Source: an uncultured Rhodospirillales bacterium (lineage in GTDB: Bacteria; Pseudomonadota; Alphaproteobacteria; Acetobacterales; Acetobacteraceae). From it: a stretch of 23,692 bases of DNA. The stretch spans positions 1 to 23,692 of the forward strand of contig CAIVDX010000360.1 in NCBI GenBank assembly GCA_903904805.1. Direction: 5' to 3'. Shown here in pieces: positions 15,035-21,837 of this stretch (positions are counted from its first letter, which is position 1; each line of letters starts with the position of its first letter). The notes under the pieces are model-generated. The model was given only the letters and a program-made list of their open reading frames with translations. It did not search any database and was not told the DNA's origin. The translations under genes and the position numbers were made by a program.

Positions 15035-16330
15035 CTATTGGGCGGCGAGGCCGATGGCGGCGGCACCGAGACTGAGGCCACGCGTGATGCCGCGCGGGCG
15101 TTCGTTGGGGGACATCACATCCGACAGCAGGCCGCAATCGGGGGTGATGATCTCACCATTCATGATCACGGCATCAGGGAGAATGCGACGCGGCACGGTG
15201 AGGCGCTCGCGGCGGCAATCGATGAAAGTCCAGCTGCCCTCGACCTCGCGCAGCAGCGTGATGTTCGCGCGCGCGCCCACGCTCAGATGGCCAATGGAGG
15301 GGTCGGCAAGCACGCGCGCGGGGGTGGCGGTCAGCGCGCGGATGGCGTCGACCATCGGGATGCCGAGGCCGAGCATCTTGTTGAATCCGCCGATCAGCGA
15401 ATAATCCAGGATGGTGAAGTCGTGATAGGAGCAGAAATCTCCGTGCACGTCGGAGCCGAGCGTGTCGGGCATGATGCCGGCCTCGAGCATCTTGCGGGCG
15501 ATGGCGAAGCTGAGATTGATGCCGTGGCCGAGATCGAACAGCACGCCCTGCGCGCGCGCCTCATGTAGCCAGGCAGGTACCGACTCATTCACGCTCATGA
15601 TGCCGTCGGGCATCGAGGAATAGACATGAGCCAGCACGTCGCCCGGCTTCAGGAATGGCACCACCTGGCCCATCACCGCTGATGGGGTGGGGCGGTTGGC
15701 TTCATCGACGGGGAAGAGTTCGCCGGTATGGATGTAGAGGGGCAGGCCGAGGGCCTTGCCGGTTTCGGCGGCGCGGCCCAACACCTCGGTGCCCCAATGC
15801 GAGAAGCCGCCGCTTTCGCCATGGCATTTGATGCCACGCACCAACTGCGGATAGGTCTCGGCGATATGGGCGAAGGAGGCGAAATCGACCATCTTCGGGT
15901 TGTGCAGCGTGGTGCCTTCCATGCCGCCCTGCAGCGCGCCGGCGACATTGATGGAGACGAAGGCGCGCACGTCGGTTTTGGCGGGATCGGCGATGAACGC
16001 CTTGAAGCCGCCGACCGTCCAGGCGCCGGAGCTGCCCTGGTCGACAATTGTGGTGGCGCCGGAATGAATGCCGGCGGCATCGGCGGGGACACCGAAATTC
16101 GTCACCCATTCGTAGCAATGAACATGCATGTCGATGAAGCCGGGCGAGATGATCGCGCCGGTGGCGTCGAGCGTTTTGCGGGCCGGCATCGCGGAGGCGG
16201 CGGCGCCGACGGCGGCGATATGCTGGCCGATGATGGCGATGTCCATCACGGCATCGATTCCGTTTGCGGGGTCGATCACGTGGCCGCCCTTGAGCAACAG
16301 GTCGGCGCGCTGGGTGGGGGGTGGGCTCAT
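15035..16330 (-). CDS. Amidohydrolase-superfamily metallohydrolase (deacetylase/dihydroorotase-like)
   Basis: A 431-aa TIM-barrel amidohydrolase. Metal-site residues follow the binuclear pattern: H69 and H71 (DMHVH), carboxylated-lysine candidate K168 (GIKCHGE), H201 (YIHTGE), H235 (LAHVYS) and D294 (LGSDVHGD). The N- and C-terminal small beta domain is complete (DLLLKGGHVID at the start; VGARANITLLR near the end). The ribosome site AGGAGG overlaps the stop of the upstream gene, and there are 13 bases between the genes. The family, often labelled amidohydrolase/deacetylase, hydrolyses cyclic or acyl amides. The neighbours suggest a nitrogenous ring or N-acyl intermediate. Substrate unknown. 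Confidence 0.92.
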   Translation of the reverse strand: MSPPPTQRADLLLKGGHVIDPANGIDAVMDIAIIGQHIAAVGAAASAMPARKTLDATGAIISPGFIDMHVHCYEWVTNFGVPADAAGIHSGATTIVDQGSSGAWTVGGFKAFIADPAKTDVRAFVSINVAGALQGGMEGTTLHNPKMVDFASFAHIAETYPQLVRGIKCHGESGGFSHWGTEVLGRAAETGKALGLPLYIHTGELFPVDEANRPTPSAVMGQVVPFLKPGDVLAHVYSSMPDGIMSVNESVPAWLHEARAQGVLFDLGHGINLSFAIARKMLEAGIMPDTLGSDVHGDFCSYHDFTILDYSLIGGFNKMLGLGIPMVDAIRALTATPARVLADPSIGHLSVGARANITLLREVEGSWTFIDCRRERLTVPRRILPDAVIMNGEIITPDCGLLSDVMSPNERPRGITRGLSLGAAAIGLAAQ

Positions 16331-16343
16331 GTGAGGGGGCCTC

Positions 16344-17303
16344 CTATTCCGGCGATAACCACGCCTCACCATCCTGTGGTCCCCACAAGGCGGTGAAGCG
16401 GGTGGCGGCGACATTCTCATAAGTCGGGCTGCCCGTCATCAGGCCGGCGGCACGGGCAAATGCGCACAGGCCGGAGATGGCGGCGGGGGTGATGGCGGCA
16501 CGGGTCCAAGGCAGATCCTCGGCGACCACGGCCTCGATGGCGGCGGCATCTTCGGCGGGGAAGGCGGCCAGGCCCACCTTGGCGGCAAGTGACGGGTCGG
16601 CGCGCAGTTTGGTCTGGGCGGAGACGATGGCGCGAATGCCTCCGGCGACGAGGTCCGGATCGCTCTCGATCAGGTGGTCGGCCACGGCGAGCACGGGGAA
16701 GGTGTAATGAAAGGCACCCTCAGGGCCGAGGCCGCGGCGGATGTCGAGGATCACACGGCCGGCACCGGAGCGGATCGCGGCGGCGGCCCCCATCGCGTTC
16801 GCCCAGAAGCCGTCAATCAGGCCCTGTTCCAGTGCGACCGCCGCGGTGACGCCGAAGGAGGCGCCGGGGGCGTCGGCACCTGGCACAGGGACGATGGCGA
16901 CGTCGGTTTCGGGATCGATGCCGGCCTCGCGCAGCATGATCTTTAGGCCAAGTTCGACCATCGGGGCGGCGCCGATGCGCAAGCCTCTCACCGCGTTCAG
17001 ATCACCCGGCGTGCCTGGCCGGGCTGTCGCCAGGACCAGCTTCCAATACATCCCCTGTGAAAGAGCCGCGGCGAGTTTGACGCCCTGGTAGTTCGGGAAA
17101 CTTTGCAGGGCGGAGTGGGCGGGGGCGGCGACGAACTGCGCGTGGCCGGTGCGCACGGCATCGTAGGCGTTCTGGCTGGGGAAGATCAGCTCGGCGCGGG
17201 CATCGATGCCCTGTTCGGCGAAGCAGCCGAGTTCGATTGCCGCAAGTGCTGCGAAGTATGAGTTGGTGACGATGTCGGGGAACGCGACGACGGCCTTTTT
17301 CAT
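16344..17303 (-). CDS. NMT1/THI5-fold protein without signal peptide
   Basis: A 319-aa periplasmic-binding-protein type II fold of the NMT1/SsuA/TauA group, with ELGCFAEQGIDARAELIF near the N terminus, RTGHAQFVAAPAHSALQ and NAVRGLRIGAAPMVELGLK. The start ATG overlaps the UbiD-family stop by 4 bp (ATGA), and the chain begins directly with the first strand (MKKAVVAFPDIVTNSYFAAL). There is no hydrophobic signal core, Tat motif or lipobox, so it should stay in the cytoplasm. In this fold, 4,5-dihydroxyphthalate decarboxylase and THI5-type pyrimidine synthase are cytoplasmic enzymes, so a catalytic or substrate-handling role next to the decarboxylase is possible. A conventional binding protein with unusual export is the alternative. 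Confidence 0.88.
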   Translation of the reverse strand: MKKAVVAFPDIVTNSYFAALAAIELGCFAEQGIDARAELIFPSQNAYDAVRTGHAQFVAAPAHSALQSFPNYQGVKLAAALSQGMYWKLVLATARPGTPGDLNAVRGLRIGAAPMVELGLKIMLREAGIDPETDVAIVPVPGADAPGASFGVTAAVALEQGLIDGFWANAMGAAAAIRSGAGRVILDIRRGLGPEGAFHYTFPVLAVADHLIESDPDLVAGGIRAIVSAQTKLRADPSLAAKVGLAAFPAEDAAAIEAVVAEDLPWTRAAITPAAISGLCAFARAAGLMTGSPTYENVAATRFTALWGPQDGEAWLSPE

Positions 17304-18874
17304 TGCGGCACCCGTGCGGCGAGGGGCGAGTCGGCGCGGCAGAGACGGCCCTGCTGGTCCTGCCAGAGTTCGCCGGCGAGGTTCAGCGCGCCGACCGCCT
17401 CGGTGATCGCGCGGAAGGGCAGGTGGCTGAGTTTTTCAAGCAGCGCACTGTAATAGAGCGGGGCCTGCGTGACGATCGCCATGATCGCCGCGCGCGCATC
17501 CTCTGCCGTCGTGGGCGTGTCTGATTTGCCGTCGATATAGCCTTGCACATCGATGCTGTCGGCGCGCGGATAGGCGATGCGCTCGAAGCGCTCATGCGGC
17601 AGGCCTTCGGGGATGGTGGCGTCGATGCCCATTTTCGCGGTGGTCGGCACGCGGCCGGGGGTGGGCATCAGCGAGGGATCGAGGGGCTTGGCGCGGGCGT
17701 TGGAGACGATCACCACATCGCGGTCGGCCTGCACGCGGGTGGCGACGGCGAATTCGACGTCGACGGGGTCGAACACGTCGATATCGTCGTCCACCACCGT
17801 CACTTGCTTCAGATCCATCACCGACAAGGCCGCGAGCAGGGCGTTCTTGCCTTCGCCCGCCTGTTTGCGGATGGAGATCACCGCATGCCAGAAGGCGCAA
17901 CCGCCGAGGGTGACGTTGATGTCCTTCCAGGCCACACCAGCGACATCCAGCGATCGCGCGATCGCCGAATAGCGGGTGGGGGCGCCGAGCCAGACATTTT
18001 CCCACGGCATGTGCAGGGCGTAGAAGATGGGCTTGGGCTTCATGCGGATCGCGTTGATGCGCACCAGCGGGTTCCAGTGCAGCGCGCCCATCAGGCGGGT
18101 GAACTCGCCAAAGCGTCCTTCCGGGTGGGTCCAGCCGGAGGGGAGAATTTCGCCCTCCAGCACGATCTCGGCATCAGCGATATAGGGAAGATCGCTGGTG
18201 CCGCAGGGCGCGAGGCCGACAGGGGCGCCGCGCAGGCCACCGGCGAGACCGAGTTCGGATGAGCCGAGCGGGCTGCGATAGCCCGCGCCCAGCATGTCGA
18301 TCGGGTGAACGCCGAGGCTGACGGAGATCGGCAGGCTCTCGCCGCGGGCCATCGCGCGCTCATTGTAGCGGCGCAGATTGTTGGGGGTGACGATGTCGAT
18401 GCCGGTGATGTTCCGCTGCTTCACCATCAGCCGGTAGACGCCGGCATTGAGGCCGTATTCCGGGTCGCGGGCGATCACCACACCGGCGGTGATGGTGGGG
18501 GCGCCGTCATGAATGGCGCTGAGCGGGACTGGCAGGTTGAACAGGTCCACATCGTCGCCGGAGATCACGATCTCCTGCGGCGCGGGTCCGGCGATCATCT
18601 GGGCGGCGATCGGCCGCTCGATGGCAGCACCGATGCGCGCGCCGAGGTCGGCCATGGTCTCACTGCCAGCGGCGAGCAGCATACGCTCACGCGTGCGGAC
18701 CAGACCCGAGACCACCTGCATGTCATAGCCAATGGGCTGATGCAGGCAGATGGCGGCCGGGGCCTGGTCCACCAGAGCCGGCAGGTGCATGAGGTTGACC
18801 GGCTGGCCGAGGTCGGCCATCTGGCCGGCCGCGCGCAGCCGCGCCAGGAAATCGCGGAAACCCTCGTTCAGCAT
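17300..18874 (-). CDS. UbiD-family prenylated-FMN-dependent decarboxylase
   Basis: A 524-aa UbiD/Fdc-family enzyme, expected to decarboxylate (or carboxylate) an aromatic, heteroaromatic or unsaturated acid in the cytoplasm with prenylated FMN. Compared with fungal Fdc1, N143 and R148 (NAGVYR) match the cofactor-binding Asn/Arg pair, and E252 and E257 (PEGRFGEF) match the catalytic glutamates. The histidine that follows the TGL segment in Fdc1 is an asparagine here (around N166, TGIDIVTPNNL). The last about 70 residues (after KSDTPTTAED) form a small helical, winged-helix-like tail (PLYYSALLEKLSHLPF). There are 14 bases to the upstream binding-protein gene. No UbiX prenyltransferase is in the window; it would be supplied from elsewhere. 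Confidence 0.93.
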   Translation of the reverse strand: MLNEGFRDFLARLRAAGQMADLGQPVNLMHLPALVDQAPAAICLHQPIGYDMQVVSGLVRTRERMLLAAGSETMADLGARIGAAIERPIAAQMIAGPAPQEIVISGDDVDLFNLPVPLSAIHDGAPTITAGVVIARDPEYGLNAGVYRLMVKQRNITGIDIVTPNNLRRYNERAMARGESLPISVSLGVHPIDMLGAGYRSPLGSSELGLAGGLRGAPVGLAPCGTSDLPYIADAEIVLEGEILPSGWTHPEGRFGEFTRLMGALHWNPLVRINAIRMKPKPIFYALHMPWENVWLGAPTRYSAIARSLDVAGVAWKDINVTLGGCAFWHAVISIRKQAGEGKNALLAALSVMDLKQVTVVDDDIDVFDPVDVEFAVATRVQADRDVVIVSNARAKPLDPSLMPTPGRVPTTAKMGIDATIPEGLPHERFERIAYPRADSIDVQGYIDGKSDTPTTAEDARAAIMAIVTQAPLYYSALLEKLSHLPFRAITEAVGALNLAGELWQDQQGRLCRADSPLAARVPQ

Positions 18875-18888
18875 CGGGCGTTACTGAA

Positions 18889-19965
18889 TCAGGACACGTA
18901 TTGGCGATAGGGAGCCGCGAGCGCCTCCACCTTGGCCCACTCGTCGGCGGTCAGCTTGATGTCGCCGATGAAATCATTGGTGAACACATCCGACGGTGCG
19001 GGCCGCTTGTCGCCCTCGGAGACGGCGTATTTCATCACCATATCGATCATGGAATCGTATTCGGCCGGGGCGGAGTAGCCGATGCCGTGCTGCTTGGCGG
19101 CGGCGTCGATCAGATTCACCAGGTAGATGCCGGTGCCGATCTTGGTGTTGGCACGGCCGGTAGCGGTCATGCCAACCTCGGGGACGAGCTTGAAGAAGCT
19201 CTTCATCGCGCCCTCCGGGTCGAGCATCACGTCACGGTTGGCCTTGCCGAGGCCGACCGCGATGGCGCGGCAGAGGTCCGGCTCCTTCGCCACCATCGCC
19301 TTGGTGGTGAGCAGCATGTTGTTGTACTGCTTCAGGCCGGCCTGGCTGAACAGCATGAAACGCACGGGGATGTTCTGTGCGCCGACAACGGGCGCGATCG
19401 ATATTGCGTAGCCCGAGATCGCATCCACCTGCTTTTCGATCAGCACGCGGGTGCGGACCTGCGGGTCGGTGCCCTGGATCTTCACGCTGTCGGGGTCGAT
19501 GCCGGCGTTGCGGAAGAAGGTCGGCAGGAACGGATACTCACCGGAATTGAGTGTGCAGCCGAGGGTTTTGCCGGCGAGATCCTTGGGCGACTTGATCGGG
19601 CTGTCGCCGAGCACGCCCACGCCCATGGTGGAGTCGTAGCCGGAGCAGGCGATGGCGATCACCGGCAGTCCTTTCGCCGCCTGCTGGATGCCGGCAGAGG
19701 CCGCGGCGAGGCCGAAATCGAACTTGCCCGCGCCCACCGCCTGGGCAGCGGCACCGGAGCCAAAGCCGCGGGAGACGGTGACATCGAGCCCGGCCTCGTC
19801 CCAATAGCCGCGCTCCTTGGCGACATAGGCGACCAGGTTCGAGCCCTCTGCGACCCAAGGCAGGGTGAAGGTGACAGCGCGTTTGGACTGGCCGCGGGCC
19901 GAGATAATAGCGGGGGCGGCGAGCAGTGGCGCGCTGGCGAGAACGGCGCGGCGGGAGATGGTCAT
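18889..19965 (-). CDS. ABC transporter substrate-binding protein, NMT1/TauA type, Tat-like signal
   Basis: A 358-aa periplasmic binding protein. ATG 19965 has AGGAG 8 bases upstream and starts a twin-arginine-type signal: SRRAVLAS, a hydrophobic stretch (APLLAAPAIIS) and ARGQS at the likely cleavage region. The mature protein has the NMT1 pattern: VTFTLPWVAEGSNLVAYVAK, GYWDEAGLDVTVSRGFGSG, the DFGLAAASAG pocket, and LAGKTLGCTLNSGEYPFLP. It is the first gene of the six-gene catabolic operon and probably imports the operon's substrate, but no permease or ATPase is next to it. Its mRNA leader can form a hairpin covering the ribosome site (separate entry). Confidence 0.93.
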   Translation of the reverse strand: MTISRRAVLASAPLLAAPAIISARGQSKRAVTFTLPWVAEGSNLVAYVAKERGYWDEAGLDVTVSRGFGSGAAAQAVGAGKFDFGLAAASAGIQQAAKGLPVIAIACSGYDSTMGVGVLGDSPIKSPKDLAGKTLGCTLNSGEYPFLPTFFRNAGIDPDSVKIQGTDPQVRTRVLIEKQVDAISGYAISIAPVVGAQNIPVRFMLFSQAGLKQYNNMLLTTKAMVAKEPDLCRAIAVGLGKANRDVMLDPEGAMKSFFKLVPEVGMTATGRANTKIGTGIYLVNLIDAAAKQHGIGYSAPAEYDSMIDMVMKYAVSEGDKRPAPSDVFTNDFIGDIKLTADEWAKVEALAAPYRQYVS

Positions 19966-19975
19966 CGTAGCGGCT

Positions 19976-20017
19976 CCTGGCAGTTTTGAGCCTTTAGGGT
20001 GCAAAAGGCTTGCCAGG
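19976..20017 (-). promoter_or_regulatory. Leader hairpin overlapping the Shine-Dalgarno of the catabolic operon
   Basis: On the minus-strand transcript, CCTGGCA (20017-20011) directly followed by AGCCTTT (20010-20004) can pair with AAAGGCT (19995-19989) and TGCCAGG (19982-19976). That gives 14 base pairs with an 8-base loop and a 6-base one-sided bulge. The last arm runs into the AGGAG ribosome site of the binding-protein gene. It could limit translation until melted or bound, or at DNA level act as a dyad operator in the 131-base divergent promoter region shared with the Rieske oxygenase gene. Function is inferred. Confidence 0.5.
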
Positions 20018-20096
20018 GGGGCGCCGGCGCTTCGCTCCAATCAGCGGACGCTGGCACCTCGCTTGCTACCAATCTCCCAACGCCAGGAGACAGACC

Positions 20097-21260
20097 ATGG
20101 ATGAGATCACGCCCGGCGCCGGCCTCGGGAACGGCGTCGCCACTGGCCGCCAGGCCGCCACCGACCCGTTCGCTGCCTTTGGTCTGCCCGTGCTGGGGCT
20201 GCGCGACTATTGGTATCCGGTTCTCGCCGCCTGGAAACTCCGCGGCAAGCCGAAGAAGGTGATGGCGCTCGGCGAGGAGCTGGTGCTGTTTCGTGACGGG
20301 CAGAATGTGTACGCACTGGATAATCGCTGCCCCCATCGCGGCGCGCGCCTCTCACTCGGCAAGTGCCAGTTCAAGGCGACCGTGAGCTGCCCCTATCATG
20401 GCTGGACGTTCAATGGCGCGGGCGAGTGCGTCGCCGCCATCATGGAGGGGCCGGAGAGCAAAATCCCCGGACGGGCGAAGGTGAAGTCCTACGCGGCGAC
20501 GCAGCGCAACGGGCTGATCTGGATCTATCTTGGCGATGGCACGCCGCCCGCCTTCGAGGACGATGTGCCCAACCTGATCGCCGACCGGTCCACATTCTTC
20601 ACCATCTCGGCCTGGACAGACTATGCCTGCAATTGGCGGGTTCTGGCCGACAATTGGACCAACGAGCATCACGGTCCCTACGTGCATGGCAACGCGCCGG
20701 AGCTGTTCTTTCAGCCGGTGCCGCCGTTCAATCTAACGCTCTCGGTCGTTGATCACGGCAATGGTCGCTCGATGGGGGTGCGCGGCGAGGGGGGGATCAA
20801 CTCAGCGGAGTTCCCCGGGCTGGGCAGCTTTCCACCGAGCAAATGGCACCGTTTTATGAAGCCGCATGGCCGCGGGGTGCGTGGCAACTGGCATGAGACG
20901 CCGGCCTATAAGGAGCACGGGGTGCAGACGCCCACCCAGTCGCGCCTGCCGGGCATGGTGATCGTCGCACGCCCACACGCCGAGTATTTCCTGATCCAGT
21001 GGCTGTTGCCGATCGACGCGAACAATACCCGCCTGTTCAACATCAACTGCTTCAAGCGGATGGGTCTGTGGCGCGAGATCAAGGATCGGGTGCATTACGC
21101 GCTCTATCGCGGCTGGGCACATGACTGGATCTTCTCCGGCCAGGACAAGAAAGTCGTCGAGAGCGTGATCATCGGCCCGGAGATGCTCTCGCGCACCGAT
21201 GTCGGCCTGATCGGCTGGCGGCGGTTTGTTGGCCGCCACGCACATAAGGATGCACCATGA
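20097..21260 (+). CDS. Rieske non-heme iron oxygenase with altered bridging residue
   Basis: A 387-aa complete Rieske oxygenase alpha subunit. AGGAG is 7 bases upstream of ATG 20097. After a 35-residue leader comes the Rieske domain (DYWYPV; ligands C78/H80 in CPHRGARL and C98/H101 in CPYHGWTF). The catalytic motif reads DNWTNEHHGPYVHG: N186, H192 and H197 fit the expected positions, but the bridging aspartate position is N189, followed by E190. The late acidic ligand is probably the Asp of SGQDKKVVES. No signal peptide; cytoplasmic. It is divergent from the six-gene catabolic operon and overlaps a RidA gene by 4 bp, so it probably makes the first oxidative attack on the same substrate, with the RidA protein handling an imine or enamine product. 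Needs an external reductase, not found here. Confidence 0.92.
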   Translation: MDEITPGAGLGNGVATGRQAATDPFAAFGLPVLGLRDYWYPVLAAWKLRGKPKKVMALGEELVLFRDGQNVYALDNRCPHRGARLSLGKCQFKATVSCPYHGWTFNGAGECVAAIMEGPESKIPGRAKVKSYAATQRNGLIWIYLGDGTPPAFEDDVPNLIADRSTFFTISAWTDYACNWRVLADNWTNEHHGPYVHGNAPELFFQPVPPFNLTLSVVDHGNGRSMGVRGEGGINSAEFPGLGSFPPSKWHRFMKPHGRGVRGNWHETPAYKEHGVQTPTQSRLPGMVIVARPHAEYFLIQWLLPIDANNTRLFNINCFKRMGLWREIKDRVHYALYRGWAHDWIFSGQDKKVVESVIIGPEMLSRTDVGLIGWRRFVGRHAHKDAP

Positions 21261-21652
21261 CCCCCGACTATCTGATGATCCCAGGCGCCCCGACGCCGGT
21301 TGCGCCGTTCAGCCATTGCGTGCGCGTCGGCCCCTGGGTGTTCGTCACCGGACAGATGCCGACATTCCCAGAGGATGACAGCGCACCACTGCCCGAGGGC
21401 GTGGAGGCGCAGACGCGGCAGGTGATGGCCAACCTGGAGATTGTGCTGGGCGGGGTGGGGTTGACGCTCGCGCACGTGGTGCAGGCGCGGGTGTATCTGA
21501 CCGAGTTTCAGCGTGACTATGCGGCGATGAACGCGATCTGGCCGGGGTTTTTCCCGGCGGGAAAGCTGCCGGCTCGGACGTGTGTCGGGGTGACGGGGCT
21601 GGCAAGGGACGCGTTGGTGGAGGTGGATTTGGTGGCGTTTCAGGAAAGCTAA
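21257..21652 (+). CDS. RidA/YjgF-family protein (enamine/imine deaminase-like)
   Basis: A 131-aa Rid-family protein, the usual length for the trimeric fold. Family features are FVTGQMP in the N-terminal half, QVMANLEIVLGGVGLTLAHVV, and the active-site arginine R107 (LPARTCVGV) with E122 (VEVDLVAF), matching R105 and E120 of E. coli RidA. The ATG overlaps the oxygenase stop (ATGA), so the two are coupled. Rid proteins hydrolyse reactive imines and enamines, and pathway-specific members (for example 2-aminomuconate deaminase) act in catabolism of N-substituted aromatics. That supports a nitrogen-containing substrate for this gene set. Confidence 0.93.
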   Translation: MTPDYLMIPGAPTPVAPFSHCVRVGPWVFVTGQMPTFPEDDSAPLPEGVEAQTRQVMANLEIVLGGVGLTLAHVVQARVYLTEFQRDYAAMNAIWPGFFPAGKLPARTCVGVTGLARDALVEVDLVAFQES

Positions 21653-21654
21653 GC

Positions 21655-21794
21655 CAAGCGCTTATTGTTTGAAAAGAAGCAAAAACTCTTTCTTGTTTGG
21701 TATCCGCATCGAGATCTCGGCTCTTACGGACTGAGATCGTGGCGCGGTTACCAGAATCATAGAAGTTTTTGGTGCTTTTTTTCAAAAAAGAACG
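21655..21794. repeat. Long imperfect palindrome built from two inverted AT-rich repeats (REPIN-like)
   Basis: The 185-base gap before the copper ATPase holds two inverted copies of an AT-rich repeat: about 21655-21690 (TTTGAAAAGAAGCAAAAACT core) and 21761-21794 (AAGTTTTTGGTGCTTTTTTT core). Between them are GGTATCCGC (21699-21707) versus GCGGTTACC (21744-21752), and GATCTC (21713-21718) versus GAGATC (21733-21738), also inverted. The whole can fold as one long imperfect hairpin. A related single copy is at 2209-2241. It may be a non-autonomous palindromic element, a terminator for the RidA transcript, or both. Confidence 0.5.
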
Positions 21795-21837
21795 TGCCTC
21801 CTTTCACTTTCTCCCTTCGCCTCCCCATCTCTTGCTG

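Noticed and set aside
14178..15404. Plus-strand frames (also around 3406-4434, 11481-12680, 17543-18262 and 18901-19989) opposite real minus-strand genes
   Set aside because: All are compositional shadows of well-supported genes, with no ribosome site and no recognisable domain.
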